From Actinomadura rupiterrae (GTDB lineage: Bacteria; Actinomycetota; Actinomycetes; Streptosporangiales; Streptosporangiaceae): a DNA stretch of 64,000 bases. The position numbers were made by a program, and so were the translations under genes. This document shows positions 17,710 to 26,594 of the stretch, piece by piece; within the stretch, counting starts at the first letter, position 1; each line of letters begins with the position of its first letter. The notes beneath the pieces are model-generated. The model was not told the origin of the DNA. It ran no database searches and worked only from the letters and a program-made list of their open reading frames with translations. The stretch lies in NCBI RefSeq assembly GCF_024172125.1, contig NZ_JAMZEA010000003.1:496001-560000 (forward strand), in the 5' to 3' direction.

Positions 17710-18663
17710 ATGGACATCGTCGGGCATCTCGCCCACTTCGTCGCGGTGGCCGAGGAACTGCACTTCGGCCGCGCGGCGGAGCGGCTCGGGATGGCGCAGC
17801 CCCCGCTGAGCCAGCGCATCCGGCGGCTGGAGGACGAGCTCGGGGTCCGGCTCTTCGACCGGACGAGCCGCCGGGTCGAGCTGACCGCCGCCGGACGGCT
17901 CCTGCTGCCCGAGGCCCGCGACGTCCTCGGCCGCGTGGACCGCATCCGCGAGCTGTCCGAACGCGCGCGCAGCGGCGAGGTCGGCCTCGTCCGGGCCGGG
18001 CTGCCCGCCGACCTCGGCGGTGACGTCGTCGCCGCGCTGGTCTCGGCGTTCCGCGACCGGCGCCCCGACCTGCGGCTCGCGCTGCGCGAGACGGGCACGG
18101 CCGAGCAGGTCGAGGCGCTCGCGGACGGGTCGCTCGACGTCGCCGTCCTGCGCCATCCCTGCGACACGCGCGGCCTCGCGCTCGGGCCGGTGCTCGCCCA
18201 GCCGCTCGGCGTCCTGCTCGCCGCGGACGACCCGCTCGGCGCGTCCGGCGAGGTCCGGGTGGACGCCCTGGCGGGCCGCGACCTGGTGCTCTTCCCGCGC
18301 GAGGAGGCGCCGGGCGCGCACGACGACCTGCTCGCCGCGTGCCGCCGCAACGGCTTCGAGCCGCACGCGGTGCACGAGGCGCGGCACCCGCAGTTCGCGC
18401 TGGGGCTCGTCCTGCTGGGGACGGCGGTCGCGCTCGTCCCCCGGCTGACCGACTGGGGCGGCGCCGTGTGGCGCCCGCTGGCCGGCTCACCGCTGGCGCT
18501 GCGCACCTCCTGCGCCTGGCGGCGCGACGCCGGGGACGGCCCGGTGGCAGACTTCGCCGCCGTGACCACCGACGTCCTGCGCGAGGTCGCCGCCATGCGG
18601 CCGCTCGACGCCGTCCCGCCGCGCCGCGTCGTGCTGCGCCCGTCCTCCGGCTTCCTCTCATGA
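17710..18663 (+). CDS. LysR-family transcriptional regulator
   Basis: A 317-residue LTTR. The N-terminal winged helix '[20 protein letters not shown]' (about 20-39) and '[16 protein letters not shown]' are standard, followed by a periplasmic-binding-protein-type effector domain. I start at ATG 17710. The stop overlaps the start of the beta-lactamase-like gene (ATGA), so the two are translationally coupled. The PBP gene is transcribed divergently. In the shared 109-bp gap an imperfect dyad, cgatc-N9-gatcg (about 17670-17690), could be a LysR site. The regulator may respond to cell-wall fragments or beta-lactams as AmpR does; that is by analogy only. Confidence 0.9.
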   Translation: MDIVGHLAHFVAVAEELHFGRAAERLGMAQPPLSQRIRRLEDELGVRLFDRTSRRVELTAAGRLLLPEARDVLGRVDRIRELSERARSGEVGLVRAGLPADLGGDVVAALVSAFRDRRPDLRLALRETGTAEQVEALADGSLDVAVLRHPCDTRGLALGPVLAQPLGVLLAADDPLGASGEVRVDALAGRDLVLFPREEAPGAHDDLLAACRRNGFEPHAVHEARHPQFALGLVLLGTAVALVPRLTDWGGAVWRPLAGSPLALRTSCAWRRDAGDGPVADFAAVTTDVLREVAAMRPLDAVPPRRVVLRPSSGFLS

Positions 18664-19586
18664 CCCCCCGCAACCCCGAGCTCGACCGCGCTGCGGCTTC
18701 TTCGCCTGCTCAAGTGGTGGGGGTGATCGAGAGGGCGTTCCGGGAGGCGGGGGTTTGGGGGCGGCTGCATGCGGTGGACGTCGACACCGGGCGCGAGATC
18801 GGCGTCGGCGCGGACGATCCGGTGGTGCTCGCCTCGGTCTACAAGGTGCCGCTGCTGGTGGCGTTCTGCCGGCTGGCCGCGGACGGCGCGCTCGACCCGG
18901 CCGAGCGCGTCACGCTGCGTCCGGACGAGCGGACCGAGGGCGGCACCGGCCTGTCCGTCCTGCTGGACGAGGTGACCATGTCGCTGCGCGACCTCGCCTG
19001 CCTGATGATCACGGTCAGCGACAACGCGGCGGCCGACACCGTGTACGGGCGCGTCGGGCGGGACGGCATCGCCGCCGCCCTCGACGCCCTCGGGCTGCGC
19101 CGGATCCACGTGGTCGGCGACGGCCGGGACCTGTTCGACGCGCTGCTCGCCGACTCGGGCATGGCCGACCTCGGCGAGCTGTGGCAGCGGCTCGACGAGC
19201 CCGGCGTGCTCGACCGGCTCGGCCCGCTCGACCCGTCCCGGACCAGCGACGGCACGCCGCGCGAGCTGACCCGGCTGCTCTCGATGATCTGGCGGGACGA
19301 GGCCGCCCCCGCCGCCGAGTGCGCGCTGATGCGCCGGATGCTCGGCCTCCAGGTGTGGCCGCACCGGCTGTCGTCGGGGTTCCCGCGCGACGACGTCCGG
19401 GTCAGCGGCAAGACCGGGACGCTGCTGACCGTCCGCAACGAGATCGGCGTCGTGGAGTACCCGGACGGCGGCCGCTACGCCGTGGCCGTCTTCACCCGGG
19501 CGTTCGAGGCGGTGGCCGTCCAGCCCCGCGCGGACGCCGTGATCGGAACCGCGGCCCGGCTGGCCGTCGAGGCCCTGCGCGCGTGA
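18660..19586 (+). CDS. Class A beta-lactamase-like serine hydrolase without signal peptide
   Basis: 308 residues, starting at ATG 18660 inside the LysR stop codon. Active-site motifs of penicillin-recognising enzymes are present: S59-V-Y-K62, S120-D-N and K-T-G in 'SGKTGT' near residue 250. The omega loop is unusual. It reads '[12 protein letters not shown]', keeping a Glu-Pro that could match Glu166-Pro167 but not the Asn170 of class A enzymes. There is no signal peptide or lipobox, so it should stay in the cytoplasm unless the start is wrong; no alternative start gives a leader. Role: beta-lactam hydrolysis, or turnover or sensing of a muropeptide-like ester or amide. A strong terminator follows. 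Confidence 0.85.
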   Translation: MTPRNPELDRAAASSPAQVVGVIERAFREAGVWGRLHAVDVDTGREIGVGADDPVVLASVYKVPLLVAFCRLAADGALDPAERVTLRPDERTEGGTGLSVLLDEVTMSLRDLACLMITVSDNAAADTVYGRVGRDGIAAALDALGLRRIHVVGDGRDLFDALLADSGMADLGELWQRLDEPGVLDRLGPLDPSRTSDGTPRELTRLLSMIWRDEAAPAAECALMRRMLGLQVWPHRLSSGFPRDDVRVSGKTGTLLTVRNEIGVVEYPDGGRYAVAVFTRAFEAVAVQPRADAVIGTAARLAVEALRA

Positions 19587-19618
19587 CCACGCCTGCCGGA
19601 GAGTGAGGGGGTTCGGCG

Positions 19619-19650
19619 GGATCCCGGACGGTGTTGGCCGTCCGGGATCC
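19619..19650 (+). terminator. Perfect 13-bp stem terminator
   Basis: ggatcccggacgg (19619-19631), a 6-nt loop tgttgg, then the exact complement at 19638-19650. It lies 33 bp after the beta-lactamase-like stop. No T-tract follows, as is usual in this GC range. Confidence 0.75.
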
Positions 19651-20273
19651 GCGCTGAGGGAGTGCCTGGCCTTTACGCAGCGGTCGTAATCAGGCCAAGC
19701 CAACGCTCGGCACGCCTGCCAACCCCCTGGAGGCGCGCCGACGCTGACGACCCTGGCACAAGTCGATCAACGCTGGATTGCCGCGCAGGTCAGGAGCTCT
19801 TCTCGGGACGCCGGCGCTTGAGCCACGGGGTCTCGGGCCGACCTTCGGCGGCGGCCGTTCGGCGGCCCTTCGACGGCCGTTCGGCGGCCAGGAAGGCCAT
19901 CAGGCCGTCTCGTTCGTTCTCTACGGGTTCGTCTCAGCGCAGGCCGTCCGAGCGGACGGTCCCATCCTCCCACCCGGGACCGGCATTCCCCCGGCGGCCC
20001 GGCGGATACCCGCGCCCAGGGACCGGACCAGGGGCCCGGCAGGGCGGCCGGTAACCGCCAACCGCGCGAAACGCTCTCGACGGGGACGGGCGGCAGGGCG
20101 GAAACTGGCGGGGTCCGGCGGCGGGCGGGAGATCGCCGGACGCGGCCGGAACGCGCGGCCGGTCCGCGGGGCGCCGTTCCGGAAGGCGGGGCGGAGTTCC
20201 CGAGACCGGTCGGGCGACACGTCCGGAAACGTAGGCTGTTATCCCTGTTTTGGACGTCCCTGGGGAGAATGCG
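19651..20273. other. Gene-poor stretch upstream of the AAA+ ATPase gene
   Basis: No convincing gene. On the minus strand 19790-19900 there is a 36-codon frame starting MAFLAAERPSKGRR and ending RRRPEKSS. It is basic and has no clear ribosome binding site, so I leave it unassigned. The right half (about 19,990-20,220) is a run of cggcgg/ccggacc words without an ordered repeat. Promoter elements for the ATPase gene presumably lie just before 20,250. Confidence 0.4.
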
Positions 20274-22934
20274 TTGCGGCTGCCGGAGCACCTGGAACTG
20301 CTGCTCACCGACGAGCCGGTCCTGGACGTGTACGCGCACGGCCCGTGGCGCGTCCCGGACGGCCTGTTCGAGGAGGTCGCGGCCCGGATCGACGCGCTGG
20401 CGGCGGACCCGCGCGCGGCCGGCCTGACCACCGACGAGCACAAGCTGCTCACGCTGCCGGCGTCCCTGGTGACGGCGGAGATCTTCGCGATCCTGGCGTT
20501 CCTGCCGGGCGGCGGCGCGATCAAGGCCGGGTCCTGGTCGCAGCTGCCCGAGCGCCTGCTCTACAAGCACCTGGCGAACCCGGCGCCGCTGAGCACCCGG
20601 ATGACGCGCTGCGACGCGCCCGGCGGCCGGTGGCGCCCGCCGCTGGACTGGCTGGTCGAGGCCCCGGACCGCGAGCTGGCGATCGAGCTGGCCCGCGACT
20701 GCCTGGTCGCCCTGGAGGGCATCGAGCCGCTGGAGACCCGCCGCCGCGCGCTGATCGAGCTGTACGACGCGCCGCCGTCCGGCGAGGTGAACCTGCCGAA
20801 GATGGAGCTGCGCGAGCAGTGGCACGCGCACGCGCCGGAACGCGTCCTGACGGCCGTCCCGGAGCTGCTCGGCCCGGTCGGGTACCTGGAGTGGGTGTGC
20901 GAGGGGCTCCTGGCGGCCCGCGAGCACCTGATGGCGGTGGCGCCGCGCGAGGAGTCGGTCGAGACGCACCTCGTCCAGCTGCTGCTCCAGGGGAGCATGG
21001 AGCAGGTGCCGCCGGAGCTGGCGGTCGCGGTCGGCGAGGACCGGTACCGCGAGGTCCGCGCCCGGTTCCCGGTCGAGCGGCGCGGGTTCAAGGCGGCCGC
21101 GTGGCAGGAGCAGACCCGGTCGTGGCTGGTCGCGGCGCTGGTGTCGGGGGCGGCGGACGCGTGCCGCGCCTGGCTGGACATGTCGATGCGGTTCGTCGCG
21201 ATCGTCCAGGGGCTGCCCGGCGACCCGTGGTTCCCGCGTCCGGAATGGATTCCGGTCGTCCAGTTCCAGACGGACCTGCGGCGCCTGTTCGCGCCGCGCC
21301 GCCGGGTCCCGAACCCGCTCGCGGACCGGCTGAAGATCGCTCCGGGCGAGCCCGCGGCCGTGCCCGCCGCGCCGTCCACCGGGCTGGTCGACCAGCCCGA
21401 GGTGTCCGCCGCGCTGGACGAGGTGCTCGCGGGCGCCGGGACGGCCGGGACGCCGCGGCCCGGTGTCCGGCTGCTGCTCACCGGCCCGGACGGCACGGGC
21501 AAGCGGGACGCCGCGCAGGAGCTCGGCCGCGCCCTCTCGCTCGGCCGCGACCCGCTCTGGCTGACCGCGAACCTGCTGGTCGGGCAGCGCCTCCCGGACG
21601 CCGTCGCCAAGCTGCACGCGGACGTGCGGGACTGCGGCGCCGACCGGCTGCTGGTGATCGAGGGCCTGGACACGATCACCGGCGACCCGAGCCTCGGCGA
21701 GGCGGTGGCCGAGGAGCTGCACCGGCTGCTGGCGATCCATCCCGAGCTGCACGTCGCCGCGCTCTGCGACGCCGAGGGCGACCGCCGGATCGGCGAGGTC
21801 AACCCCGTCCTGCCGCAGCGGTTCCGGATCGCGCGGACGCGCCCGTTCAGCCCCGAGGGGCATGCCGAGCTGTTCCGCCGGGCGCTCGCCGCGCGCGGCG
21901 CCCGGGCCACCCGGCACGCCCTCGCCGCCGCCGGGGCGCTGCTCGCCGCGACGCCGCCCGTCCAGACGCTCCGGAACGCGCGCCTGGCGCCCTACCTCGC
22001 CGATCTCGTCCTGGACGGGCTGAAGACCGCCGACGGCGAGCAGCCGGTCGTCCGGAAGGGCGACATCCCGGCGACGCTCGACACCGCGAAGGCCGCGGGA
22101 GACCCGATGGCCGAGCTGGCGGAGCTGACCGGGCTGGAGAACGTCAAGCACGAGATCGCGCTGCTCGCCGCGACCGCGCGGGTCGACCGCGTCCGCGCCC
22201 GGTCCGGGCTGCGGGTGACCGCGCCGACCCGGCACATGGTGTTCACCGGCAGCCCCGGCACCGGCAAGACCATGGTCGCGCGGCTGCTCGGCCGGATCTA
22301 CCGGCGGCTCGGCGTGCTGTCGTCGGGGCACCTGGTCGAGGCGTCCCGCACGCACCTGGTCGGCGAGTACATCGGCCAGACCGCGCCGCGCACCCGCCGC
22401 CTGGTGGAGCGCGCGGTCGGCGGCGTGCTGTTCATCGACGAGGCGTACACCCTCACCCAGTCGCCGCTGAAGGGCGACTACGGGCACGAGGCGATCGCCG
22501 AGCTGGTCAAGCTGATGGAGGACCACCGCGAGGACCTGGTCGTGATCGTCGCCGGGTACCAGCGCGAGATGGCTGAGTTCCTCGCCGCCAACCCGGGCCT
22601 GGACTCGCGCTTCCCCAAGCAGATCCACTTCCCGGACTACACCGACGACGAGCTGGTCGCGGTGTTCGGCGCGCTCGCCGCGGGCGACGGGTTCCGGCTG
22701 GACGACGAGCTGCCCGGGATCCTGGCCGGGATGCTCCGGCGCGTCCCGCGCGGCGAGGGCTTCGGCAACGGGCGACTCATGCGGAACCTGCTGGACATGG
22801 CCGTCGCCAACCAGGCCCAGCGCATCGCCGCCCTGCCCGAGCGTCCGGAGCGCGAGGACCTGATCACCCTCGTCCCGGACGACATGCCCCCGATCTGGGA
22901 CCACCCCGAGGAGCTGTACGGCCTCTACCTGTAG
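20274..22934 (+). CDS. CbxX/EccA-like AAA+ ATPase
   Basis: About 886 residues. The C-terminal third is a typical CbxX/SpoVK/EccA AAA+ module: P-loop 'GSPGTGKTMVARLLG' near 658, Walker B 'GVLFIDEAYTL' near 718, sensor region 'VVIVAGYQREM' and the arginine-finger stretch 'NPGLDSRFPK'. A degenerate module before it keeps 'LTGPDGTGK' near 400. The N-terminal 370 residues are helical and unassigned. I start at TTG 20274 because ggggag lies six bases before it; TTG 20250 is the alternative. EccA proteins serve type VII secretion and CbxX serves Rubisco, but neither system is present here. It lies 15 bp upstream of the primase gene and is probably cotranscribed. Confidence 0.85.
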   Translation: MRLPEHLELLLTDEPVLDVYAHGPWRVPDGLFEEVAARIDALAADPRAAGLTTDEHKLLTLPASLVTAEIFAILAFLPGGGAIKAGSWSQLPERLLYKHLANPAPLSTRMTRCDAPGGRWRPPLDWLVEAPDRELAIELARDCLVALEGIEPLETRRRALIELYDAPPSGEVNLPKMELREQWHAHAPERVLTAVPELLGPVGYLEWVCEGLLAAREHLMAVAPREESVETHLVQLLLQGSMEQVPPELAVAVGEDRYREVRARFPVERRGFKAAAWQEQTRSWLVAALVSGAADACRAWLDMSMRFVAIVQGLPGDPWFPRPEWIPVVQFQTDLRRLFAPRRRVPNPLADRLKIAPGEPAAVPAAPSTGLVDQPEVSAALDEVLAGAGTAGTPRPGVRLLLTGPDGTGKRDAAQELGRALSLGRDPLWLTANLLVGQRLPDAVAKLHADVRDCGADRLLVIEGLDTITGDPSLGEAVAEELHRLLAIHPELHVAALCDAEGDRRIGEVNPVLPQRFRIARTRPFSPEGHAELFRRALAARGARATRHALAAAGALLAATPPVQTLRNARLAPYLADLVLDGLKTADGEQPVVRKGDIPATLDTAKAAGDPMAELAELTGLENVKHEIALLAATARVDRVRARSGLRVTAPTRHMVFTGSPGTGKTMVARLLGRIYRRLGVLSSGHLVEASRTHLVGEYIGQTAPRTRRLVERAVGGVLFIDEAYTLTQSPLKGDYGHEAIAELVKLMEDHREDLVVIVAGYQREMAEFLAANPGLDSRFPKQIHFPDYTDDELVAVFGALAAGDGFRLDDELPGILAGMLRRVPRGEGFGNGRLMRNLLDMAVANQAQRIAALPERPEREDLITLVPDDMPPIWDHPEELYGLYL

Positions 22935-22949
22935 CCGGGAGGTGGTCCC

Positions 22950-24287
22950 GTGGCGAGGGGCCGGTCGGACGCGGCAGGCTGGTCGGACCCGGTAGGCCGG
23001 TCGGACCCGGTAGGCCGGTCGGACCCGGTAGGACGGCTTAGGGCGCTCGCGGCGCGCTACGACTGCCTACCGCCCGACCAGGGCGACGCCTTCGCGATCG
23101 CGCACGAGCTGGCCCACGCGTTACGCCCGGACGACCGTCCTGACCGCGGTCGTCCGTGCCGAGGCCAGCGGAGGGTCGAGGCGGATTTGGTCGCGCACTG
23201 GGTCCTGACCGAACTGGGCCTCTCCCCACGTCCGCCCTACGCCGGATCCGCCCCTTGGGGTCCACCCGATATAGGCGACCGGGTCGTCGAGCTGGCAGAG
23301 GCGATCCTTCGGGAATCGCGCTCTCCGCATGCGGGGTCGGTTCTGGGGGATGCGCTGGCCTTCTTTTGCTCATGCGCGCGCGAAGGATGGGTGCCGTCGT
23401 ACCTGGTTTCGCGCGGGTTCAGCGAGGACGTGCAGGGGCGATGGGAGATCGGGTGGGCGCCCCCTGGCCCGGCCTCGTTGACAGCACGGCTGCGGAGCCT
23501 CGGGTATCCGGACGCGTCGATCGTCGCGGCGGGCCTGGCCCGTCCCGGACGCGCCGGACGCCTCCGGGACGTGTTCCGCGACCGCGCGATGTTCGCCCTC
23601 CGCACAGCGGACGGGACGATCGCGGGATTCATCGGACGCCGCGCCGACGACGGCCCCGGCCCGAAATACCTGAACAGCCCCGCCTCGGCGCTTTTCCACA
23701 AGAGCGAACTACTTTTCGGCCTGCACGAATCGCGTGAGGCGCTCGGTCGCGGCGCGCGTCCCGTCCTCGTCGAAGGACCGCTGGACTCCGTCGCCGTCGT
23801 CCTCGCCGGGCACCCGGCCGTCGCGACCTGCGGCATCGCGTTCACCCCCGGCCAGCTCTCCGCTCTCGCGTCCGTCGCCGACCTCGACCGGACGGGCCTG
23901 CTCGTCGCGTTCGACGGCGATTCCCCGGGACTGCGCGCGGCCCGGCGCGTCTGGCGAGTGGCCCGCGGCCTGGACGGCCCGCTCGACCACGCGTCCCTCC
24001 CGCCCGGCACGGACCCCGCCGACATGCTGGCCACCGCCGGGCCGTCCGCGCTCCGGGAGGCCCTCCGCACGTCCCGTCCGCTGCTCGACCTGATCGTGGA
24101 CGACGCCCTGGACCGTCCGCTGGAGACCGTGGAAGCCCGGCTGGCCGCCGCCCGCGCCGCCGCCTCGGCGATCGCCGCGAGCCGTCCCGCCGATGCGGCG
24201 CGGCAGGTCGTCCGGGTGGCCGGACGGCTCGACATCCCGGCCTCCCTGATGACCGGAATCCTCGCGGACGCCGCCAGCCCGCCATGA
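22950..24287 (+). CDS. DnaG-type primase/Toprim protein lacking the zinc finger
   Basis: 445 residues from GTG 22950, behind the Shine-Dalgarno gggaggt. A Toprim_N-like segment (about 140-200, 'VPSYLVSRGFSEDVQGRWEIGW') precedes a Toprim domain with the catalytic glutamate in 'VLVEGPLDSVAV' near 273 and the acidic pair in 'AFDGDSPGLRAARR' near 320. The N-terminal CHC2 zinc-binding domain of replicative DnaG is missing; instead residues 5-28 are a four-fold SDPVGR repeat. The DnaB-interacting C-terminus is short. It is therefore not the housekeeping primase; phage, plasmid or repair primases are the closest types. It follows the AAA+ ATPase by 15 bp, suggesting a functional pair. Confidence 0.8.
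   Translation: MARGRSDAAGWSDPVGRSDPVGRSDPVGRLRALAARYDCLPPDQGDAFAIAHELAHALRPDDRPDRGRPCRGQRRVEADLVAHWVLTELGLSPRPPYAGSAPWGPPDIGDRVVELAEAILRESRSPHAGSVLGDALAFFCSCAREGWVPSYLVSRGFSEDVQGRWEIGWAPPGPASLTARLRSLGYPDASIVAAGLARPGRAGRLRDVFRDRAMFALRTADGTIAGFIGRRADDGPGPKYLNSPASALFHKSELLFGLHESREALGRGARPVLVEGPLDSVAVVLAGHPAVATCGIAFTPGQLSALASVADLDRTGLLVAFDGDSPGLRAARRVWRVARGLDGPLDHASLPPGTDPADMLATAGPSALREALRTSRPLLDLIVDDALDRPLETVEARLAAARAAASAIAASRPADAARQVVRVAGRLDIPASLMTGILADAASPP
22963..23034 (+). repeat. 18-bp in-frame tandem repeat in the primase gene
   Basis: ggtcggacccggtaggcc is present three times (22981-22998, 22999-23016, 23017-23034, the last ending gac), with a diverged fourth copy at 22963-22980. It encodes (S-D-P-V-G-R)n at the protein's N-terminus. 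A unit length divisible by three keeps the frame whatever the copy number. Confidence 0.9.
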
Positions 24288-24454
24288 CCGAACGGATGGG
24301 CCAGCTCGCCGTGAGAGAACGGATGGGCCAGCCCGCTGTGACCGAACGGGTGGGGCGCGTGGGTCGTGAGATGTTCAGGCGCCGTCCATCCTGCGTGACC
24401 GACCACTCACCGCACGTGACCGACCGCTCGGCGACGCGGCCGCGAAGGGGGTGA
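24284..24454 (+). CDS. Possible small protein made of a nine-residue repeat
   Basis: A 56-codon frame starts at ATG 24284, overlapping the primase stop as ATGA, so it could be translated by re-initiation. It begins with three 27-bp repeats encoding TERMGQLAV / RERMGQPAV / TERVGRVGR, then a basic tail with two 'VTD' copies. No family is recognised and codon bias is only moderate. It may equally be a non-coding repeat tract. The remaining 222 bp to the AraC start hold no other candidate. Confidence 0.3.
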   Translation: MTERMGQLAVRERMGQPAVTERVGRVGREMFRRRPSCVTDHSPHVTDRSATRPRRG

Positions 24455-24676
24455 ACCCGCGCGCCGTCTCCCACTAACTTCGTGCGAACCCAAGTGGAGA
24501 CGTTCGCCGAAGGCCCCGAGGGGGGCGGAGCGGAAGCGCGGGAGGGCGCGTCCGCTCCGGGCCTGAAGCGCCGGGTCCGCCTGCGGTGGTGGGGGGACGG
24601 GGTCACGGCGGTGCACCGCCCGCCGTGACTCCCCACACCCCCGTTTCTGTCGGTGACGTCGCCTAACCTGGACGGG

Positions 24677-25507
24677 ATGGAACCGGAGTACGTCCGGTAC
24701 CGTCCGGCGGCCGCGCTGAGGCCGTGGGTCTCGGGCGGTTCGGGCTATCGCATGGACGGCCCGCCGGGACGGCACCAGGGGCTGCCGTCCGGCCGGCTCA
24801 CCCTGATCTTCTGCCTGTCCGGCAGCGTCGACGTCGTGGAAATGCCCGATCCCGCCCGCGCGCCCGGCTCGTTCCCCACGCTGCTCGGCGGGCTGCACGA
24901 CGCACCCGCCGTGATCGAGCACGACGGGCGGCAGCACGGAGTCCAGCTTCAGGTGACGTGGCGCGGGGCGCGCGCGCTGTTCGGCGGCCCGGCCGGTGAG
25001 CTCGCGGGCGACGTCGTCGACCTGACCGCCCTCGTCGGGGCGCGCGCCACGGAGATCGCCGAACGCCTCGCCTCCGCCCCGACCTGGGACGACCGCTTCG
25101 CCGTCCTCGACGCGTCCCTCCTCGCCCTCGCAGACCGCGACCGGGCGCCGGGCCCGCCCGACCAGGTGGCCCGGGCATGGGAACGGCTCGAAAGCAGCTC
25201 GGGCGCCGTGCCCGTAGGCGCGCTCGCCGCCGAGCTGGGCTGGTCCCGCCGCCACCTCACCGGACGGTTCCAGCGCGAGTTCGGCCTGTCCCCGAAGGCG
25301 GCCGCGCGGGTGATCCGGTTCGAGGCCGCCTGCCGCCTGCTGCGCACCCCGGCCCCGCCGCCGCTCGCCGACGTCGCCGCCCGCGCCGGCTACTTCGACC
25401 AGGCGCACATGGCCCGCGACTTCCGCGACCTCGGCGGCACGACCGCGACCGCCTGGCTCGCCGAACTCCGCGCCACGATCCTGCCCGGCGCCGCGGCACC
25501 GGCCTGA
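24677..25507 (+). CDS. AraC-family transcriptional regulator
   Basis: 276 residues. The C-terminal AraC/XylS DNA-binding domain (about 160-265) has both helix-turn-helices: 'VGALAAELGWSRRHLTGRFQ' and 'LADVAARAGYFDQAHMARDF'. The N-terminal 150 residues resemble the DUF6597-type sensor domain found in many actinobacterial AraC proteins. ATG 24677 is preferred over GTG 24653 because the conserved 'YVRYRPAAALRPWV' starts just after it. The VOC-family gene begins 57 bp downstream on the same strand and is the likely target or partner, an arrangement seen repeatedly in actinomycetes. Confidence 0.9.
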   Translation: MEPEYVRYRPAAALRPWVSGGSGYRMDGPPGRHQGLPSGRLTLIFCLSGSVDVVEMPDPARAPGSFPTLLGGLHDAPAVIEHDGRQHGVQLQVTWRGARALFGGPAGELAGDVVDLTALVGARATEIAERLASAPTWDDRFAVLDASLLALADRDRAPGPPDQVARAWERLESSSGAVPVGALAAELGWSRRHLTGRFQREFGLSPKAAARVIRFEAACRLLRTPAPPPLADVAARAGYFDQAHMARDFRDLGGTTATAWLAELRATILPGAAAPA

Positions 25508-25564
25508 CACGCCGGTTCCCATCCGTCCAAGACCTGGCGGACGCGCCGGGCGCATGCTGGATCC

Positions 25565-25945
25565 ATGAGCGAAACGAAAGTCTGGCCCTGCTTCAGCTAC
25601 CCCGACGCCCGCGCCGCCATCGACTTCCTCGTCGAAGCGTTCGGGCTCGTCGAGCGCGCGGCCTACACCGACGACCGGAAGATCGTCCACGCCCAGCTGG
25701 ACTGGCCCGCGGGCGGCGGCGTCATGATCGGCACCAGCGACCCGGCCAACGAGTGCTCGCAGCCCGTCGGCGGCGGCTCGGTCTACTTCGTCACCGGCGA
25801 ACCCGACGCCCTGTACGAGCGGGCCACGGCCGCCGGAGCCAAGATCGTCCGCGGCCTGCGGGACGAGGACTACGGCAGCCGCGGCTTCGTCGCCCGCGAC
25901 CTCGCGGGCAACCTCTGGAGCTTCGGCACCTACGGCGGCGAATGA
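25565..25945 (+). CDS. VOC-superfamily protein (glyoxalase/bleomycin-resistance-like)
   Basis: 126 residues with two beta-alpha-beta-beta-beta modules. The opening 'PCFSYPDARAAIDFLVEAFG' and the closing 'RDLAGNLWSFGTYG' match the PhnB-like branch of the vicinal-oxygen-chelate superfamily, which typically binds a metal or small-molecule ligand as a dimer. The substrate is unknown. Position directly after an AraC regulator suggests joint regulation. Confidence 0.85.
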   Translation: MSETKVWPCFSYPDARAAIDFLVEAFGLVERAAYTDDRKIVHAQLDWPAGGGVMIGTSDPANECSQPVGGGSVYFVTGEPDALYERATAAGAKIVRGLRDEDYGSRGFVARDLAGNLWSFGTYGGE

Positions 25946-25993
25946 CGCCCGCCCGAGCCGCCCGGGCCGGGGGCGACCCGGCCCGGGCCGCGC

Positions 25994-26530
25994 TCATTGC
26001 GGCATGTCGCGGCGCTTGAGCTTCGCCATCCGCCCGTCCGGCGCGTGCCAGACGATGCCCTCGTAGGGGTGCGACAGCAGCCACTCGCGCAGGCCGTCGA
26101 AGTCCAGCGGGACGCCGACCAGGCGCTCGGACCCGTGCAGGACGAGCCGGTGCTCGTCCACGCCCTCCGGGTTGCCGTTGACCTTCGGGCCGATCAGCTC
26201 GTACGTCCCGTCCTCCCAGGCGCCGTCGCCGACGGCCGCGCGCAGGTACTTCCAGAAGGCGGACCCTTCGGCGGGCTCCCAGCCGACGGTCCTGCCGGTG
26301 GCCGTGTCCGTGCCGAGCGGGACGAAGCCGTCCGGGGCCGTCCGGCCCGCGCGGACCTCGCGCCGCGCCCACCAGCGCGTCCCGTCGAAGCGGACGCAGG
26401 TGCCGTCGAACTTGCGGGTCGGGACGCCCTCGCCGGCCTGCACCCACCCGCAGTCGGGGTGGGGAATGCGGGTCACGAACTTCGGATCCGCGTCCCAGTC
26501 GCGGACGAAAACGGTCGGAATCTTGCGCAT
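25994..26530 (-). CDS. Minimal RNA-ligase-like covalent nucleotidyltransferase
   Basis: 178 residues with the ordered motifs of the ATP-dependent ligase/capping-enzyme superfamily. Motif I is K40-F-D-G43, with K40 the expected AMP-acceptor lysine; a motif III-like 'YELIGPKVNGNPEG' lies at 110-123, motif IV 'EGIVW' at 157-161 and motif V 'MAKLK' at 168-172. It matches the DUF5565 / RNA ligase 1 family related to Naegleria and Deinococcus Rnl5 enzymes. Those carry an extra N-terminal OB domain that this short protein lacks. Predicted activity is ligation of nicked RNA or RNA-DNA ends, or nucleotidyl transfer to another substrate. It is divergent from the secreted CrtC-like gene and apparently monocistronic. 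Confidence 0.8.
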   Translation of the reverse strand: MRKIPTVFVRDWDADPKFVTRIPHPDCGWVQAGEGVPTRKFDGTCVRFDGTRWWARREVRAGRTAPDGFVPLGTDTATGRTVGWEPAEGSAFWKYLRAAVGDGAWEDGTYELIGPKVNGNPEGVDEHRLVLHGSERLVGVPLDFDGLREWLLSHPYEGIVWHAPDGRMAKLKRRDMPQ

Positions 26531-26594
26531 GACCCCGATTGTGCGATGGATCTGGGCCTTCCTCGACCGGTTTTCGCACGGCTAGGGTTCGCCC

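Noticed and set aside
19790..19900. 36-codon basic small protein on the minus strand
   Set aside because: No Shine-Dalgarno and no family; kept only as a remark in the intergenic entry.
19767..22904. 1045-codon antisense frame opposite the AAA+ ATPase gene
   Set aside because: A shadow of high-GC codon bias; the plus strand encodes a clear AAA+ protein.
20274..22934. ESX/type VII secretion locus based on EccA similarity
   Set aside because: No EccB-E, EsxA/B or PE/PPE genes nearby; the AAA+ module alone is shared with CbxX and SpoVK.
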